64,000 nucleotides of DNA, from positions 1,736,001 through 1,800,000 of the forward strand of contig NZ_CP009244.1 of assembly GCF_001941425.1 (NCBI RefSeq). The letters are read 5' to 3'. The notes beneath the pieces were generated by a model. The model ran no database searches. It had not been told where the DNA came from and saw only the letters and a list, made by a program, of their open reading frames with translations. The translations under genes and the position numbers were made by a program. Shown here piece by piece: positions 30,085 through 41,969 of this stretch (positions are counted from its first letter, which is position 1; the number at the start of each line of letters is the position of its first letter). The DNA comes from Corynebacterium ammoniagenes DSM 20306 (lineage in GTDB: Bacteria; Actinomycetota; Actinomycetes; Mycobacteriales; Mycobacteriaceae).

Positions 30085-30654
30085 CTACTTTCCGGCCGAT
30101 GCCACAGAGTCGAGCTCGGACAGGAAGTTATCAATGGTCGATGACTGCTTAGTGGACTCAGAGAGTTCACCACCGAGCAGTTTCTCAGCCAAGTTGATGG
30201 AGTTCTGTCCGATTTCGGAACGCAGTTCGGAAACGACCTGAGCACGGGAAGCTTCGAGCTGCTTTTCGCCGCCGGCGACAATACGCTGTGCTTCTTCCTC
30301 TGCCTGGGTCTTTGCCTCTGCTTCAATCTGCTTGCCGCGCTCACGCGCCTGCTCACGGATCTCAGCTGCCTCTGCGCGAGCATCGGCAAGCTGTGCGTTG
30401 TACTTCTCAAGAGCAGCCTTTGCTTCGGCCTGCTGGGCCTCAGCGCGCTTAATGCCGCCCTCAATCCGGTCTTCACGTTCTTGCAATAGTTCCTGGAACT
30501 TCGGAATGACGAACATTGCGAAGACAATAAGGATGATTACGAACGGGATCAGAGACCAGACGATGTCATATGTCTTGGGAAGCAGAATAGAGTTGCCACC
30601 TTCCATCGGAAGGGACTCTCCTTCCGCTGCAAGATAGTAAAAGACGTTGTTCAT
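30085..30654 (-). CDS. atpF: ATP synthase b subunit
   Basis: The membrane-anchored stator stalk, 189 residues. One transmembrane helix ([24 protein letters not shown], about residues 28-51) is followed by a long charged coiled-coil helix rich in Ala, Glu, Arg and Gln, ending in [13 protein letters not shown], which contacts delta. No lipobox cysteine is present. Confidence 0.96.
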   Translation of the reverse strand: MNNVFYYLAAEGESLPMEGGNSILLPKTYDIVWSLIPFVIILIVFAMFVIPKFQELLQEREDRIEGGIKRAEAQQAEAKAALEKYNAQLADARAEAAEIREQARERGKQIEAEAKTQAEEEAQRIVAGGEKQLEASRAQVVSELRSEIGQNSINLAEKLLGGELSESTKQSSTIDNFLSELDSVASAGK

Positions 30655-30700
30655 AAGTCTCCAGTCTTAAAAACGGTGGTTTGGTTTTAAACGCGCGCTT

Positions 30701-30982
<282 letters not shown>

Positions 30983-31043
30983 CTAGCGAAGTTGGTGTTG
31001 GTTTGAAATTGGGGGTTATTACAAGGCCGTGTTGTTCGCGCCT

Positions 31044-31841
31044 TTAGTGCGAATCTGCATGAAGTGACAACTCGATGTACACCGCCGTCAGCAGAGCAAA
31101 GATATATGCCTGCAGGAAGATGATGATAATCTCGTAGACCGTAAACAGAACCGCTGCGAGCAAGGTCACACCAGACATCGCAGTCCAGCCGTTGAGCTGC
31201 CAGAAGAAGAAGTTCGTGGCAGAGTACAGCAGAACCAAAATGATGTGGCCGGCAAGGAAGTTAGCCATAAGACGAATTGCCAGAGTGACGGGACGCAAGA
31301 TGAAGGTCGAGAAAATCTCAATTGGCACAACCAGCAAGTGCAAAGCCGGCGGAAGGTTAGGAATAACCACCGAGGACTTGATGTACTTGCCGAAGCCGTA
31401 ACGCTTGGTGCCCGCGTAAATCATTGCGATATACGCAGCAGCCGCCAAGACAATTGGCATACCAATACGAGCGTTCGCGGAGATATTCAGTGCCGGAATA
31501 ATCGTGGAGACGTTCCAGAAGAGGGTACCGAAGAAAATAGTCGCCAACAGCGGTAAGAAGCGACGACCCTCCTTCTTACCCAGGATGTCTTCAGCAATGT
31601 GAATTCGGACGAAATCTAGCGCGTATTCTGCGACGTTCTGTAGTCCCTTAGGAACCAACTTCGGGTTCCTAAATGCTGCAATAAATAAAAGCACCAAGAT
31701 GACCGTCATAAGAAGACGTACCAACATGATGCGATCAAGTGCGAACCATCCGCCCAACACATCGTCAAACAGGATGTCGCCGTAATATTGCCCCGGGAAA
31801 AATTCTGGGTCCAGTTCGGGCGCGTGGAAGCTACCCTTCAT
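31044..31841 (-). CDS. atpB: ATP synthase a subunit
   Basis: The stator channel subunit of Fo, with five or six transmembrane helices. ILRPVTLAIRLMANFLAGHIILVLL carries the essential arginine near residue 180, and the C-terminal EIIIIFLQAYIFALLTAVYIELSL completes the proton half-channel. The reading frame continues to 31958, but that part is a polar, atypical stretch within the leader; the ATG at 31841 (MKGSFHAPELDPEFFPG) gives 265 residues, close to relatives. First gene of the main operon. Confidence 0.95.
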   Translation of the reverse strand: MKGSFHAPELDPEFFPGQYYGDILFDDVLGGWFALDRIMLVRLLMTVILVLLFIAAFRNPKLVPKGLQNVAEYALDFVRIHIAEDILGKKEGRRFLPLLATIFFGTLFWNVSTIIPALNISANARIGMPIVLAAAAYIAMIYAGTKRYGFGKYIKSSVVIPNLPPALHLLVVPIEIFSTFILRPVTLAIRLMANFLAGHIILVLLYSATNFFFWQLNGWTAMSGVTLLAAVLFTVYEIIIIFLQAYIFALLTAVYIELSLHADSH

Positions 31842-31929
31842 GGCCAATGTTGTAACGCTCAGCGTTCTCTCCCGTGTTCGGGCCGTACGATTGTCGTGGT
31901 CGTACGGTGCGATGGACGTCTCAAACTCT

Positions 31930-31975
31930 CTGTCACAACTACGGACTCCGTCGCACATCAGCGAAGTTGTAACAG
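31930..31975 (-). promoter_or_regulatory. Stem-loop in the atpB leader
   Basis: Two 11-nt arms (31930-31940 and 31965-31975) pair with one mismatch around a 24-nt loop that itself contains a small ACGGA/TCCGT helix. It lies about 90 bp before the atpB start, inside the likely 5' untranslated region. Confidence 0.45.
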
Positions 31976-32503
31976 GGAATCACCGTAAATGGGATACGGC
32001 ATAAATTTTCGCAGGACACGAATCTTACTAATGCCGCTTCCGCGGTAACCCGCAGGAAATAATATCAGCTCATCACGGGTTATTTCGATCCGCAGGTCAA
32101 GGAAACCCCGACCCCCAACCTAACCCCGCCTTCAAATAACAAAATCAGCGCCATCGTCGCAGCCCAGGGGTAGTTTACAGGCGTTAGTAAGGTTCATCAC
32201 AGTTAATTTCGGGGTTGGTCTTTTACAACCAATCACCCCCACCCAATACCCCCACTAACGCGCGTAAAAATCATCCACCATTCGTAGCTTTACGTGCATG
32301 TAATGGGCGTTTCCGGCGCTGGGTCACCACCGAAGACTTTAATGTTTTATATCACATTCATTCGCTCCCTGTCGGAATTTCCAACCTTTGCGAATGTCGC
32401 TTTGCCTGATCCTCTGCACCCCCGCAACCCCTACCCCACGCAAAACATCATTGGCACCTGCTTTCAACCCGACGGGCACGCCCCTAAAGATGCGAGATCA
32501 CTA

Positions 32504-32536
32504 CAGGGAGCACACCAAGCTGTGGCGTGCTCCCTG
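32504..32536 (+). terminator. Hairpin convergent to atpI with a T-run on the + strand
   Basis: A perfect 10-bp stem (32504-32513 with 32527-32536) and a 13-nt loop are followed on the + strand by GTCTTTTCC. On the minus strand no T-run follows, so it would not terminate atpI well. It lies 26 bp from the atpI stop. It may end an unrecognised + strand RNA or act as a processing site in the atpI-atpB transcript. Confidence 0.45.
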
Positions 32537-32561
32537 GTCTTTTCCTCAGGACTGCTGGGAC

Positions 32562-33002
32562 TTAGGAAATATAGGTCACCCGTGAGGTGATAATGCCCCA
32601 CACCTCGGTGCCAAGGACTGTAATCATGGCTAAAACGATGGTGATGAACATGGCCATCGTGTCATAAAATTCCATGTCCTTGATGATCATAAGCACGATA
32701 ATCAAGAGCACAACCTTGAGCAGCCAGCCACCAAGCACCACTGCCATCGTGGTCGATGGAGAAGACTTCGACGTCACCAGGACTAATGCCGCAGTAATGA
32801 GCACGAAGCCGCCGCCAATGGCAGCACCAACGACTACTCCCCAGATGCCGGGCAAGCCGCGCACGCCGCCCCAAATGGCCAGGGACGCTACAGTAATGAT
32901 TGCTAGCGCAATGGTTCCAAAACGCAGCGCCCGCTGCAACGGCACTCGTGGATCATCAAAGCTACTAGTGCCGCCGCTATCGTCATTTAAAGATTCACTC
33001 AC
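32562..33002 (-). CDS. atpI: AtpI-like membrane protein upstream of the ATP synthase operon
   Basis: 146 residues with four hydrophobic segments (FGTIALAIITVASLAIWGGV; GIWGVVVGAAIGGGFVLITAALVLV; AVVLGGWLLKVVLLIIVLMII; MAMFITIVLAMITVLGTEVW) after a polar N-terminus. Its position and layout match the corynebacterial AtpI-like protein, which in other bacteria helps c-ring assembly or magnesium handling; sequence similarity to AtpI is weak to the eye. It lies 97 bp after wecA and 720 bp before atpB. Confidence 0.72.
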   Translation of the reverse strand: MSESLNDDSGGTSSFDDPRVPLQRALRFGTIALAIITVASLAIWGGVRGLPGIWGVVVGAAIGGGFVLITAALVLVTSKSSPSTTMAVVLGGWLLKVVLLIIVLMIIKDMEFYDTMAMFITIVLAMITVLGTEVWGIITSRVTYIS

Positions 33003-33099
33003 GGTGGCACACTCTACTACAGCAGGTAGAAAACCTAGAACCCATTACCGTGCTGGATACAAAGTGGTCTCGCAACGCTTAACGATGTCGACTAGTTCG

Positions 33100-34260
33100 T
33101 TACTCGTGGTTGTGTGGAGGATGGGACTGCGCACCTATTTTGCCGCGACGCAGCGGAACCAAGGTCACGCCAAACGCTGTAAGCAAGGCAACAATCGTGG
33201 CTGCTGTCGCCACCAAGGGCGGGACAATTGAAAAGCTCACGGCGCCGAAAGCTACCGCTGACACCCACAAGTACAGCACCAATACGGTGCGACGATGTGT
33301 ATGCCCTAAGGACAGCAACCGGTGGTGTATGTGCGCCTTATCGGCCGCGAACGGTGACTTTCCCTGTGAGACTCGTCGTATCACTGCCCAGACTAAGTCT
33401 AAGACAGGGACGAAGACCGCAGCGGTCACCACGATAAAGGGGCTCACTAGCGCCACCATATCGGCGGTGCCATATAGCGACTGCGTAATTTTGCCCGACG
33501 CCGAGGTGGACGCTGCTGCCAAGAGCAATCCGATCAGCATGGCGCCGGAGTCGCCCATAAATATTCGCGAGGGCTCAAAATTGTGCGGCAAAAAGCCAAT
33601 ACACATGCCCACCAAGCCAGCCGAGATGATAGCGGGCGGATAGGCAGATACTGCCCCGCCTTGGTCATAGAGCACCGTGAGAGAAAAGATTAAAATCGCT
33701 CCGCCTGCGATGAGTCCAAGCCCCGCAGCCAGGCCGTCGAGGCCGTCAACGAAGTTAATCGCATTGATTAACAGCACGGTCACGAATGTTGTCAAGATCG
33801 AGGACTGGACCTGGTCGAGCAACACGGTGGTTCCGCCATCGATCGGCACAAAGAGCAATGTCCATGACAGCCCTAAGATGCTGAGCAGCGCCGCGGAGAC
33901 AATCTGCCCGGCAAGCTTCACCAACGCTGAAAGCTCATAGAGATCGTCGATGACACCGACGATCATGATGGCGAGCGCACTCCACATTACTGCGGAAATT
34001 TCTGGGGTCACGGGCATAAAGCCACGCGTAAGGGCGGGCAGCTGCTGCGCGAGAAAGATCGCCGCCATAAAGCCGGTAAACATCGCTATGCCGCCCATTT
34101 GCGGCGTGGGCTGCGAGTGGCTATCGCGCAAACGAATCTCTGCTACCTTGCCGGTGCGCACAAGGACAGAGCGAACAATCCCCGTCGCCAGGGAAGTAAT
34201 GGCCGCGGCAACGAGGATTACTAGCCCAAGCTCTCGTAGCGGTACCCCAGAACCAGTCAT
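33100..34260 (-). CDS. wecA: Undecaprenyl-phosphate GlcNAc-1-phosphate transferase (WecA/Rfe family)
   Basis: A 386-residue polytopic protein of the PNPT family that loads a sugar-1-phosphate from a UDP-sugar on a polyprenyl phosphate, the first step of arabinogalactan linker synthesis in this group. Motifs: HSQPTPQMGGIAMF near residue 50, the metal-binding VIDDLYELSALVKLAGQ near residue 105, NAINFVDGLDGLAAGLG near residue 165, FMGDSGAMLIG, and KAHIHHRLLSLGHTHR near residue 310. Located 3 bp after the sua5 gene, so co-expressed. Confidence 0.92.
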   Translation of the reverse strand: MTGSGVPLRELGLVILVAAAITSLATGIVRSVLVRTGKVAEIRLRDSHSQPTPQMGGIAMFTGFMAAIFLAQQLPALTRGFMPVTPEISAVMWSALAIMIVGVIDDLYELSALVKLAGQIVSAALLSILGLSWTLLFVPIDGGTTVLLDQVQSSILTTFVTVLLINAINFVDGLDGLAAGLGLIAGGAILIFSLTVLYDQGGAVSAYPPAIISAGLVGMCIGFLPHNFEPSRIFMGDSGAMLIGLLLAAASTSASGKITQSLYGTADMVALVSPFIVVTAAVFVPVLDLVWAVIRRVSQGKSPFAADKAHIHHRLLSLGHTHRRTVLVLYLWVSAVAFGAVSFSIVPPLVATAATIVALLTAFGVTLVPLRRGKIGAQSHPPHNHE

Positions 34261-34263
34261 GAA

Positions 34264-34971
34264 TTACTGCACTCCAGGCTGGTTTCCGTTCGGCTGCTGC
34301 AGATTTTGGCCTGGGCGGGTACGCAGACGCTGCGCATCTACGCCGATGACCTCGCTAATACGTTCTGCGGACAAAGCCCCTTCGCGCAAGAGGTAGGGCC
34401 AGGGGCCCGAGAGATCAATAATGGTCGATGGTTCACCAATGGGCGCCTCGCCACCGTCCAAGTAAACTGCGACGGCTTTTCCGAGCTGCTGCTTGGCAGC
34501 AATAGCCGTGGTCGCTGGCGCATGGCCGGAGATATTCGCCGAAGAAACCGCCATCGGCCCAACTTCACGCAGCAACTCAATAGCAATCGGATGCAGCGGC
34601 ATACGCAGCATCACAGTGCCGCGCGTATCCCCCAGATTCCACGGCAATGACGGCGCTTGAGGAACGACAATCGAGAGCCCACCTGGCCAAAATGCTTCCG
34701 TGAGAAGCTTCATCTGGTCGGTGAAAGACTGCACTAAACCTTTCGCCGTATCCCAGGAACCGATAAGTACCGGCACTGGCATATCGGGCCCGCGATGCTT
34801 GGCTGCCAGCAGGCTGGCGACGGCATCATTATCAAAAGCATCACAGCCAAGTCCGTACACCGTGTCCGTTGGGGTCACGATGAGTCGGCCGGACTTCGCG
34901 GCCTTCGTCGCTAGCGCAATGCCTTCAGCTCGCTGCTGCTCATCCGAGCAATCGTAAATCTTTCCTTGCAT
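34264..34971 (-). CDS. sua5: L-threonylcarbamoyladenylate synthase (TsaC/Sua5/YrdC)
   Basis: Makes threonylcarbamoyl-AMP for the t6A37 modification of tRNAs that read ANN codons. 235 residues with the YrdC fold: LIVTPTDTVYGLGCDAFDNDAVASLLAAKHRGPDMPVPVLIGS, LPWNLGDTRGTVMLRMPLHPIA, and VSSANISGHAPATTAI. A short polar tail replaces the Sua5 C-terminal domain, so it is closer to TsaC in size. It lies 95 bp after prmC and 3 bp before wecA. Confidence 0.93.
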   Translation of the reverse strand: MQGKIYDCSDEQQRAEGIALATKAAKSGRLIVTPTDTVYGLGCDAFDNDAVASLLAAKHRGPDMPVPVLIGSWDTAKGLVQSFTDQMKLLTEAFWPGGLSIVVPQAPSLPWNLGDTRGTVMLRMPLHPIAIELLREVGPMAVSSANISGHAPATTAIAAKQQLGKAVAVYLDGGEAPIGEPSTIIDLSGPWPYLLREGALSAERISEVIGVDAQRLRTRPGQNLQQPNGNQPGVQ

Positions 34972-35066
34972 GTGCTGCTCCCCACTAAATGGTGTTGCTT
35001 GATGTGTTGATGGCGAAAGGCATATTTAGGTCTTTCATAGTACTACTCGCAGCCGACCTTTCTTGC

Positions 35067-35939
35067 TTAGCTTCCGCTTGGAGCCTCTGCGAGTACAAAC
35101 CGCGCAGTACCACCCAAGTCTTTCAAGGGTGAGACGTTGACTAAACCCGCGTCACGTGCTGTTTCTTGGACCGCAACCGATGTGGTGTCATCGTGCTCAA
35201 TCCCCACACGTGCACCTGGGCGAAGCAATGCCACGATATTAGGCATCATTGCGTGGATAACATCCATGCCGTCATCGCCTGAAAACACGGCGTCGTGCGG
35301 ATCGAAATAGACCTCCGGAGCCAAGTTGGGCTCTTCCGGAACATACGGCGGATTAGTCACCACAAGGTCAACTTGTCCCACAACTGCGGAAAGCTTATCT
35401 AAAAGCTCTGGGCTGGTGACATCAGCTTGAACAATCTCCACGGAAGTTCCGGCGAGATTGCGGTGGGTAAAAGTCAGGGAGGCATCGGAAAGCTCTACTG
35501 CAATAATGCGCGCATCCGGGCGATAGTACGAGATATAGGCAGCTAATGCCCCGCTGCCCGTGCACAGATCCACAACCACGGGAGGCGTTTCTTGGTGCCG
35601 CGGATGGTTTTTCTGCAAGTAGTTTACCGCCCAGTCAGCAAGGCTCTCTGTTTCTGGGCGCGGGATAAAGACCCCGGGGCCAACTTCTAAATCGAGCGGG
35701 CCAAAAGCTGCGGTTCCCATGATGTGCTGCAAGGGCTCGCGCTCGACGCGCCGTGAGATAAGGCCGTCGAATTGCTCGATGTCAGTCGCTTGCGCGCCCA
35801 AGGGAATATCCATGTGGCCAACCCCCAGCACGTGTGCCAAGAGCATGCGGGCATCCCAGTCCGCTGAATCTATCCCTGCAGCGCGAAGGCGCTCCGCAGC
35901 AATGCGAAGCGCCTCGGCGAATGTAGCCTGATGGCTCAT
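35067..35939 (-). CDS. prmC: Release factor glutamine methyltransferase PrmC (HemK)
   Basis: Methylates the glutamine of the GGQ motif in release factors. 290 residues: an N-terminal helical domain, the SAM-binding VVDLCTGSGALAAYIS near residue 125, and the NPPY catalytic motif in VVTNPPYVPEEPNL near residue 195. It follows prfA after 6 bp, so enzyme and substrate are made together. Confidence 0.96.
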   Translation of the reverse strand: MSHQATFAEALRIAAERLRAAGIDSADWDARMLLAHVLGVGHMDIPLGAQATDIEQFDGLISRRVEREPLQHIMGTAAFGPLDLEVGPGVFIPRPETESLADWAVNYLQKNHPRHQETPPVVVDLCTGSGALAAYISYYRPDARIIAVELSDASLTFTHRNLAGTSVEIVQADVTSPELLDKLSAVVGQVDLVVTNPPYVPEEPNLAPEVYFDPHDAVFSGDDGMDVIHAMMPNIVALLRPGARVGIEHDDTTSVAVQETARDAGLVNVSPLKDLGGTARFVLAEAPSGS

Positions 35940-35945
35940 GTGGAA

Positions 35946-37021
35946 CTAGCCTTCTGATTCCATGCGCTCTGCGCGCTCTTGCGCCTGCAAAGCGTCGATC
36001 AAGCTGCCCATATCGCCGTCGAGAACAGAGTCCAAGTTATTAGCCTTGTAGCCAATGCGGTGGTCCGTAATACGGTTTTCCGGCCAGTTATAGGTGCGAA
36101 TACGCTCCGAACGGTCCATGGTGCGCACCTGGGATGCGCGCTGCTCGCCGGCCTCAGCCTCGCGTGCTTCCCGTTCCATCTGCTCTAAGCGCGCCTGCAA
36201 AACCTGCATGGCGCGCGCCTTGTTTTGGATCTGTGAACGCTCACGCTGACAGGTAACAACCAAGCCCGTGGGCAAGTGCGTCAAACGCACCGCGGAGTCG
36301 GTGGTGTTAACACCCTGGCCGCCTTTACCGGAGGAACGGTAGACGTCAACGCGGAGATCTTTTTCATCGATGTGTACTTCTGCGACCTCATCTGGTTCTG
36401 GGTAGACCAGCACACCAGCGGCTGAGGTTTGAATACGTCCCTGGGACTCGGTGACCGGCACGCGCTGTACGCGGTGTACGCCGCCTTCGAATTTGAAGAC
36501 CGACCAAGCACCATCACGCGACGGAGTCTTGGACTTAAACGTAATCGTCATGTCCTTCACACCGCCGAGATCGGATTCGTTAATACCGATAACTTCCCAG
36601 CTAAACCCGCTCTTATCAGCATAACGTTCATACATGCGCGCGAGATCAGCTGCGAAGAGGGCTGCTTCCTCGCCACCAGCACCCGCCTTGATTTCCATGA
36701 TGATGTCTTCTGAATCATGCTCATCACGCGGTGCAAGCAAGTCAGCGAGCTGCTCTTCGAGCTCGAGAACAACACCTTCTAGGCGCTCGGCTTCATCCTG
36801 GAAGTCATGGTCTTCATACGCCATCTCTTTGGCATCAGAAAGATCTTCTTTTGCCTGCGTCAGCTGGGTATGCACGACGATGATCGGACGCAACTCTGCA
36901 TAGCGCTTCGAGAGCTTGCGGAATTGATTTTGATCAGAGGCGACCTCTGGGTCCGCCATCTGCATCTCAATACCTTGGTATTCAGAGACAATGTCATCTA
37001 CTAGTGAAACTTCATTGGCCA

Positions 37022-37022
<1 letters not shown>
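35946..37022 (-). CDS. prfA: Peptide chain release factor 1
   Basis: RF1 reads UAA and UAG. 358 residues with the PVT anticodon-type tripeptide in [10 protein letters not shown] near residue 190 and the catalytic GGQ in [24 protein letters not shown] near residue 235. The ATG overlaps the rho stop codon region (both at 37022), so it is translationally coupled to rho. Confidence 0.98.
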
Positions 37023-39238
<2,216 letters not shown>

Positions 39239-39553
39239 GGATGTCCTTTCATAGCCTGCGACAGTATGTGTACAGCTTCGCTGAACTGCGCCATTTTCAA
39301 GCAGGCCGTTTCGGTACTTTAAGCTATTTATATTCTCGCCCGAAATAATAATCTTGCGGCGAAAGTTTCTTTATTCCCCATATGAGACCCTAAAAGTGAC
39401 ATTGCATGCCAGGAGTCATTCATCAGGTATGTGACTGTTTTCTACGCTTCATCTGCGCTGGTAGATGTGTTGCAAACTCGACAAAATAGCGAGCAATCAA
39501 TCAGTCAGCCATTAGTATAACGCATCACCACCAGCACCGCTAAAGTGGGACAC
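39239..39553. promoter_or_regulatory. Divergent promoter region of rho and the acyl-CoA synthetase gene
   Basis: About 315 bp without a gene. Toward the + side, TAGTATAAC near 39514-39522 resembles a -10 region about 30 bp before the synthetase start. Toward the minus side the segment 39310-39400 is AT-rich and should hold the rho promoter and a long leader. No strong hairpin stands out. Confidence 0.5.
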
Positions 39554-41347
39554 ATGCTTTCGACCATGATGGATATCCCCCTCTCAATTACGCGGATATT
39601 AAACTACGGCTCCACCGTCCACGCCAACACCAAAGTCACCACTTGGCATGGCGGACAGGCCAGCGAAGGATCGAGTGCGAATCCAGCTGAAGAAACCACC
39701 TTTTCTGAAATTGCCGCACGTGCCGCTGCTTTTGCCCACGCGCTTCACGATGACCTGGGAATTACCGGCGATGAACGAGTGGGCACCTTGCTGTGGAATT
39801 GCGCCGAGCATCTAGAAGTCATGTTTGCGACAAGCTGTAAAGGCGCGGTCTTCACCCCGCTGAATAAGCAACTGATGAATGACCAGATTCGCCACATCGT
39901 CAATCATGCAGAAATCGAGGTAGTCGTCGCCGACCCACGCTTGGCAGAACAGCTGGGCAAAGTGCTTGCCGATGCCGATACCGTGCGCGCCGTGGTCTTT
40001 ACCGGCACACAAAACCCGCGTCAATTTAGCCAGTACTTCGGACGCAATGTGGAAGTTTATTCCTATGAGTCACTTCTCGACGGCAAGTCCTCGGTTTATA
40101 ACTGGCCGGTGTTAGATGAAAATACCGCCGCGGCGCTGTGCTATTCCACTGGCACCACCGGCGCGCCCAAAGGCGTGGTGTATTCGCACCGGTCTATCTA
40201 CTTAGAAGCGATGCTGCTACGCACGACGGACAGCCTTGCTATTACCCACGGCGAGTCCTTTTTGTGTTGCATCCCGATCTATCACGTGCTGTCCTGGGGC
40301 GTACCATTTGCTGCATGGATGACGGGCACCCCGTTAATCCTGCCGGATTCTGACGTCTCTGCCCCAACCTTGGCCAAGATCATCGCCACCACTCACCCAC
40401 GTGTGGCCCACGGCGTGCCAACGTTGTGGATTCAGTTGATGGTGCACTACCTCAACAATCCGCCCGAGCGCATGTCGCTGGTAGAAATCTTCGCTGGCGG
40501 TTCCCCGGTACCGGAGCAATTGATCCGGGTGTGGGAAGAGCAATACGGCGTCGACGTCGTCCACGTTTGGGGCATGGTGGAAGTCTCCACTGTGGGCACC
40601 GTTGCCCGTCCACCACAAGGTGCATCCGGTGATGCGCGCTGGGCTTACCGAGTCTCTCAAGGCCGATTCCCCGCCTCCTTGGAATACCGCGTGGTCAATG
40701 ATGGCCAAGTCGTTGCCACTACCGACCGCAACGCAGGTGAGATCCAAGTCCGCGGCAACCTAGTAACCGAGAGCTACTACGACTCCCCTTCCGGGCACGA
40801 TAATGGGCTAGCTGCCGAATTTCGAGGCAAGCCCACCGATATTGCCGACAATAAGTTCACTGCTGATGGCTGGCTGCGCACCGGCGATGTGGGCTACGTC
40901 AATGAAGATGGCTTCCTCAATGTCTCCGACCGTGCGCGCGATGTGATTCGCTCCGGCGGTGAGTGGATTTATTCAGTCCAGCTCGAAAACCTCATCATGA
41001 ACAACGAAGACGTAGTGGAAGCAGCTGTTATCGGCTATCCAGATAAAAAATGGGTGGAACGTCCATTGGCAATTACGGTTTTGCGCCCCGAGGTTTCGCC
41101 CACGATTGAAACCGCAGAACGCCTTCGCGAGGGTTTGCGCAAGGAACTGCCCAATTGGATGCTGCCTGAATATTGGACCTTCGTAAAAGCGCTAGATAAA
41201 ACTTCCGTCGGCAAATTCGATAAAAAGGATATGCGCTCTCATCTTGCCGAAGGTGAATACAACATCATCCAGCTCGAGGGCCCCGGATCGAGCAACCCCG
41301 AAGATCCGAAAGCCATCAGAGACGTAGAAGAAAACCATGAGGCTTAG
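39554..41347 (+). CDS. Acyl-CoA synthetase, AMP-forming (long-chain fatty acid CoA ligase type)
   Basis: Activates a carboxylic acid to acyl-AMP and then acyl-CoA. About 597 residues: the AMP-binding P-loop LCYSTGTTGAPKGVVYSH near residue 195, HVWGMVEVSTVGTVARPP near residue 340, GWLRTGDVGYVNEDGFLNVSDRARDVIRSGGEWIYSVQLEN near residues 440-480, and the catalytic lysine region TSVGKFDKKDMR near the end. Substrate chain length is not deducible. The frame opens at a GTG at 39545; the ATG at 39554 or 39566/39569 could also be used. Monocistronic, convergent to mog. Confidence 0.9.
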   Translation: MLSTMMDIPLSITRILNYGSTVHANTKVTTWHGGQASEGSSANPAEETTFSEIAARAAAFAHALHDDLGITGDERVGTLLWNCAEHLEVMFATSCKGAVFTPLNKQLMNDQIRHIVNHAEIEVVVADPRLAEQLGKVLADADTVRAVVFTGTQNPRQFSQYFGRNVEVYSYESLLDGKSSVYNWPVLDENTAAALCYSTGTTGAPKGVVYSHRSIYLEAMLLRTTDSLAITHGESFLCCIPIYHVLSWGVPFAAWMTGTPLILPDSDVSAPTLAKIIATTHPRVAHGVPTLWIQLMVHYLNNPPERMSLVEIFAGGSPVPEQLIRVWEEQYGVDVVHVWGMVEVSTVGTVARPPQGASGDARWAYRVSQGRFPASLEYRVVNDGQVVATTDRNAGEIQVRGNLVTESYYDSPSGHDNGLAAEFRGKPTDIADNKFTADGWLRTGDVGYVNEDGFLNVSDRARDVIRSGGEWIYSVQLENLIMNNEDVVEAAVIGYPDKKWVERPLAITVLRPEVSPTIETAERLREGLRKELPNWMLPEYWTFVKALDKTSVGKFDKKDMRSHLAEGEYNIIQLEGPGSSNPEDPKAIRDVEENHEA

Positions 41348-41382
41348 CGCTAATTTCTAGAGCCTTACCAACTATGGAGCGC

Positions 41383-41432
41383 TTTCCGCGTTGCCCAAGA
41401 TTTTTCTTCCGGGCCCGGAAAGAGCTTTATTT
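41383..41432. terminator. Bidirectional terminator between acyl-CoA synthetase and mog
   Basis: A perfect 14-bp palindrome (41407-41420) and a wider CTTTCC/GGAAAG pairing lie between the two convergent genes, followed by T-rich sequence on the + strand and by several T on the minus strand. Confidence 0.55.
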
Positions 41433-41921
41433 TTAGCACTCGCGGACAATGTCATCGACAAGCGGCAAAACCACGCCCAAAGTATCCCCCACCGCACCGC
41501 GGGAGCCAGCTGAGTTAATAACCAACGTGGTGGGATGTCCATATTGACTGACACCGATAACCCCACGGCACAACCCTGCTTTCGGCGAGGATTCCAACCC
41601 TTTGAGAAGCACCTGGGTTTCCAACCCGTGAAGACGGGCAGCTATATGTCGCGCGGTAACCTCCGGGACCACATTGCCGCGCCGTGTCCCGGTCCCACCC
41701 AACGTGATGATGATGTCATCACCAGATTGCAGGCGAGCCTCCAGCGCGATCGTAAATGCGGCCTCATCCTCTCGAACAATTTCGCGATACACCACTTGAA
41801 TCTGCGCGGCCTCTAGTAGTTTCACAGCCTTATCTGCCGCATGGTCCGGCTTGATTCCATTCGCAATCCGGTCCGAAACGACGATCAGTGATGCTTTGAG
41901 GGGTGGGGTTGTGGGGTGCAT
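41433..41921 (-). CDS. mog: Molybdopterin adenylyltransferase-type protein (MogA/MoaB family)
   Basis: Activates molybdopterin by adenylation before molybdenum insertion. 162 residues with the family signatures GDDIIITLGGTGTRRGNVVPEVT near residue 70 and LVINSAGSRGAVGDTLGVVLPLVDDIV at the end. The frame extends to 42023, but the ATG at 41921 has an AAAGGA 5 nt upstream and starts just before the first strand (ASLIVVSD). Part of the molybdenum and nitrate block, divergent from narK. Confidence 0.9.
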   Translation of the reverse strand: MHPTTPPLKASLIVVSDRIANGIKPDHAADKAVKLLEAAQIQVVYREIVREDEAAFTIALEARLQSGDDIIITLGGTGTRRGNVVPEVTARHIAARLHGLETQVLLKGLESSPKAGLCRGVIGVSQYGHPTTLVINSAGSRGAVGDTLGVVLPLVDDIVREC

Positions 41922-41969
41922 TTTCATCCTTTTCCCAACTTTTTCACATGGCGTGAGCAAACTAACAGT

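Larger units (their letters stand above)
31842..32561 (-). promoter_or_regulatory. 720-bp non-coding region between atpI and atpB
   Basis: No convincing gene is seen on either strand; the small frames here are C-rich and proline-rich. The region must carry the promoter for atpBEFHAGDC. On the minus (mRNA) strand there are three G-rich clusters at about 32107-32129, 32235-32252 and 32418-32436, each with three runs of three or more G. Other features are the stem-loop at 31930-31975, a GTAACCCG/CGGGTTAT repeat near 32046-32085, and the hairpin at 32504-32536. Confidence 0.6.

Noticed and set aside
31842..31958. 39-codon extension of AtpB
   Set aside because: Polar, atypical sequence within the leader; MKGSFHAPEL at 31841 matches relatives.
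32215..32585. Two small + strand frames between atpI and atpB
   Set aside because: Proline- and cysteine-biased translation, no ribosome-binding site, and better explained by the C-rich leader.
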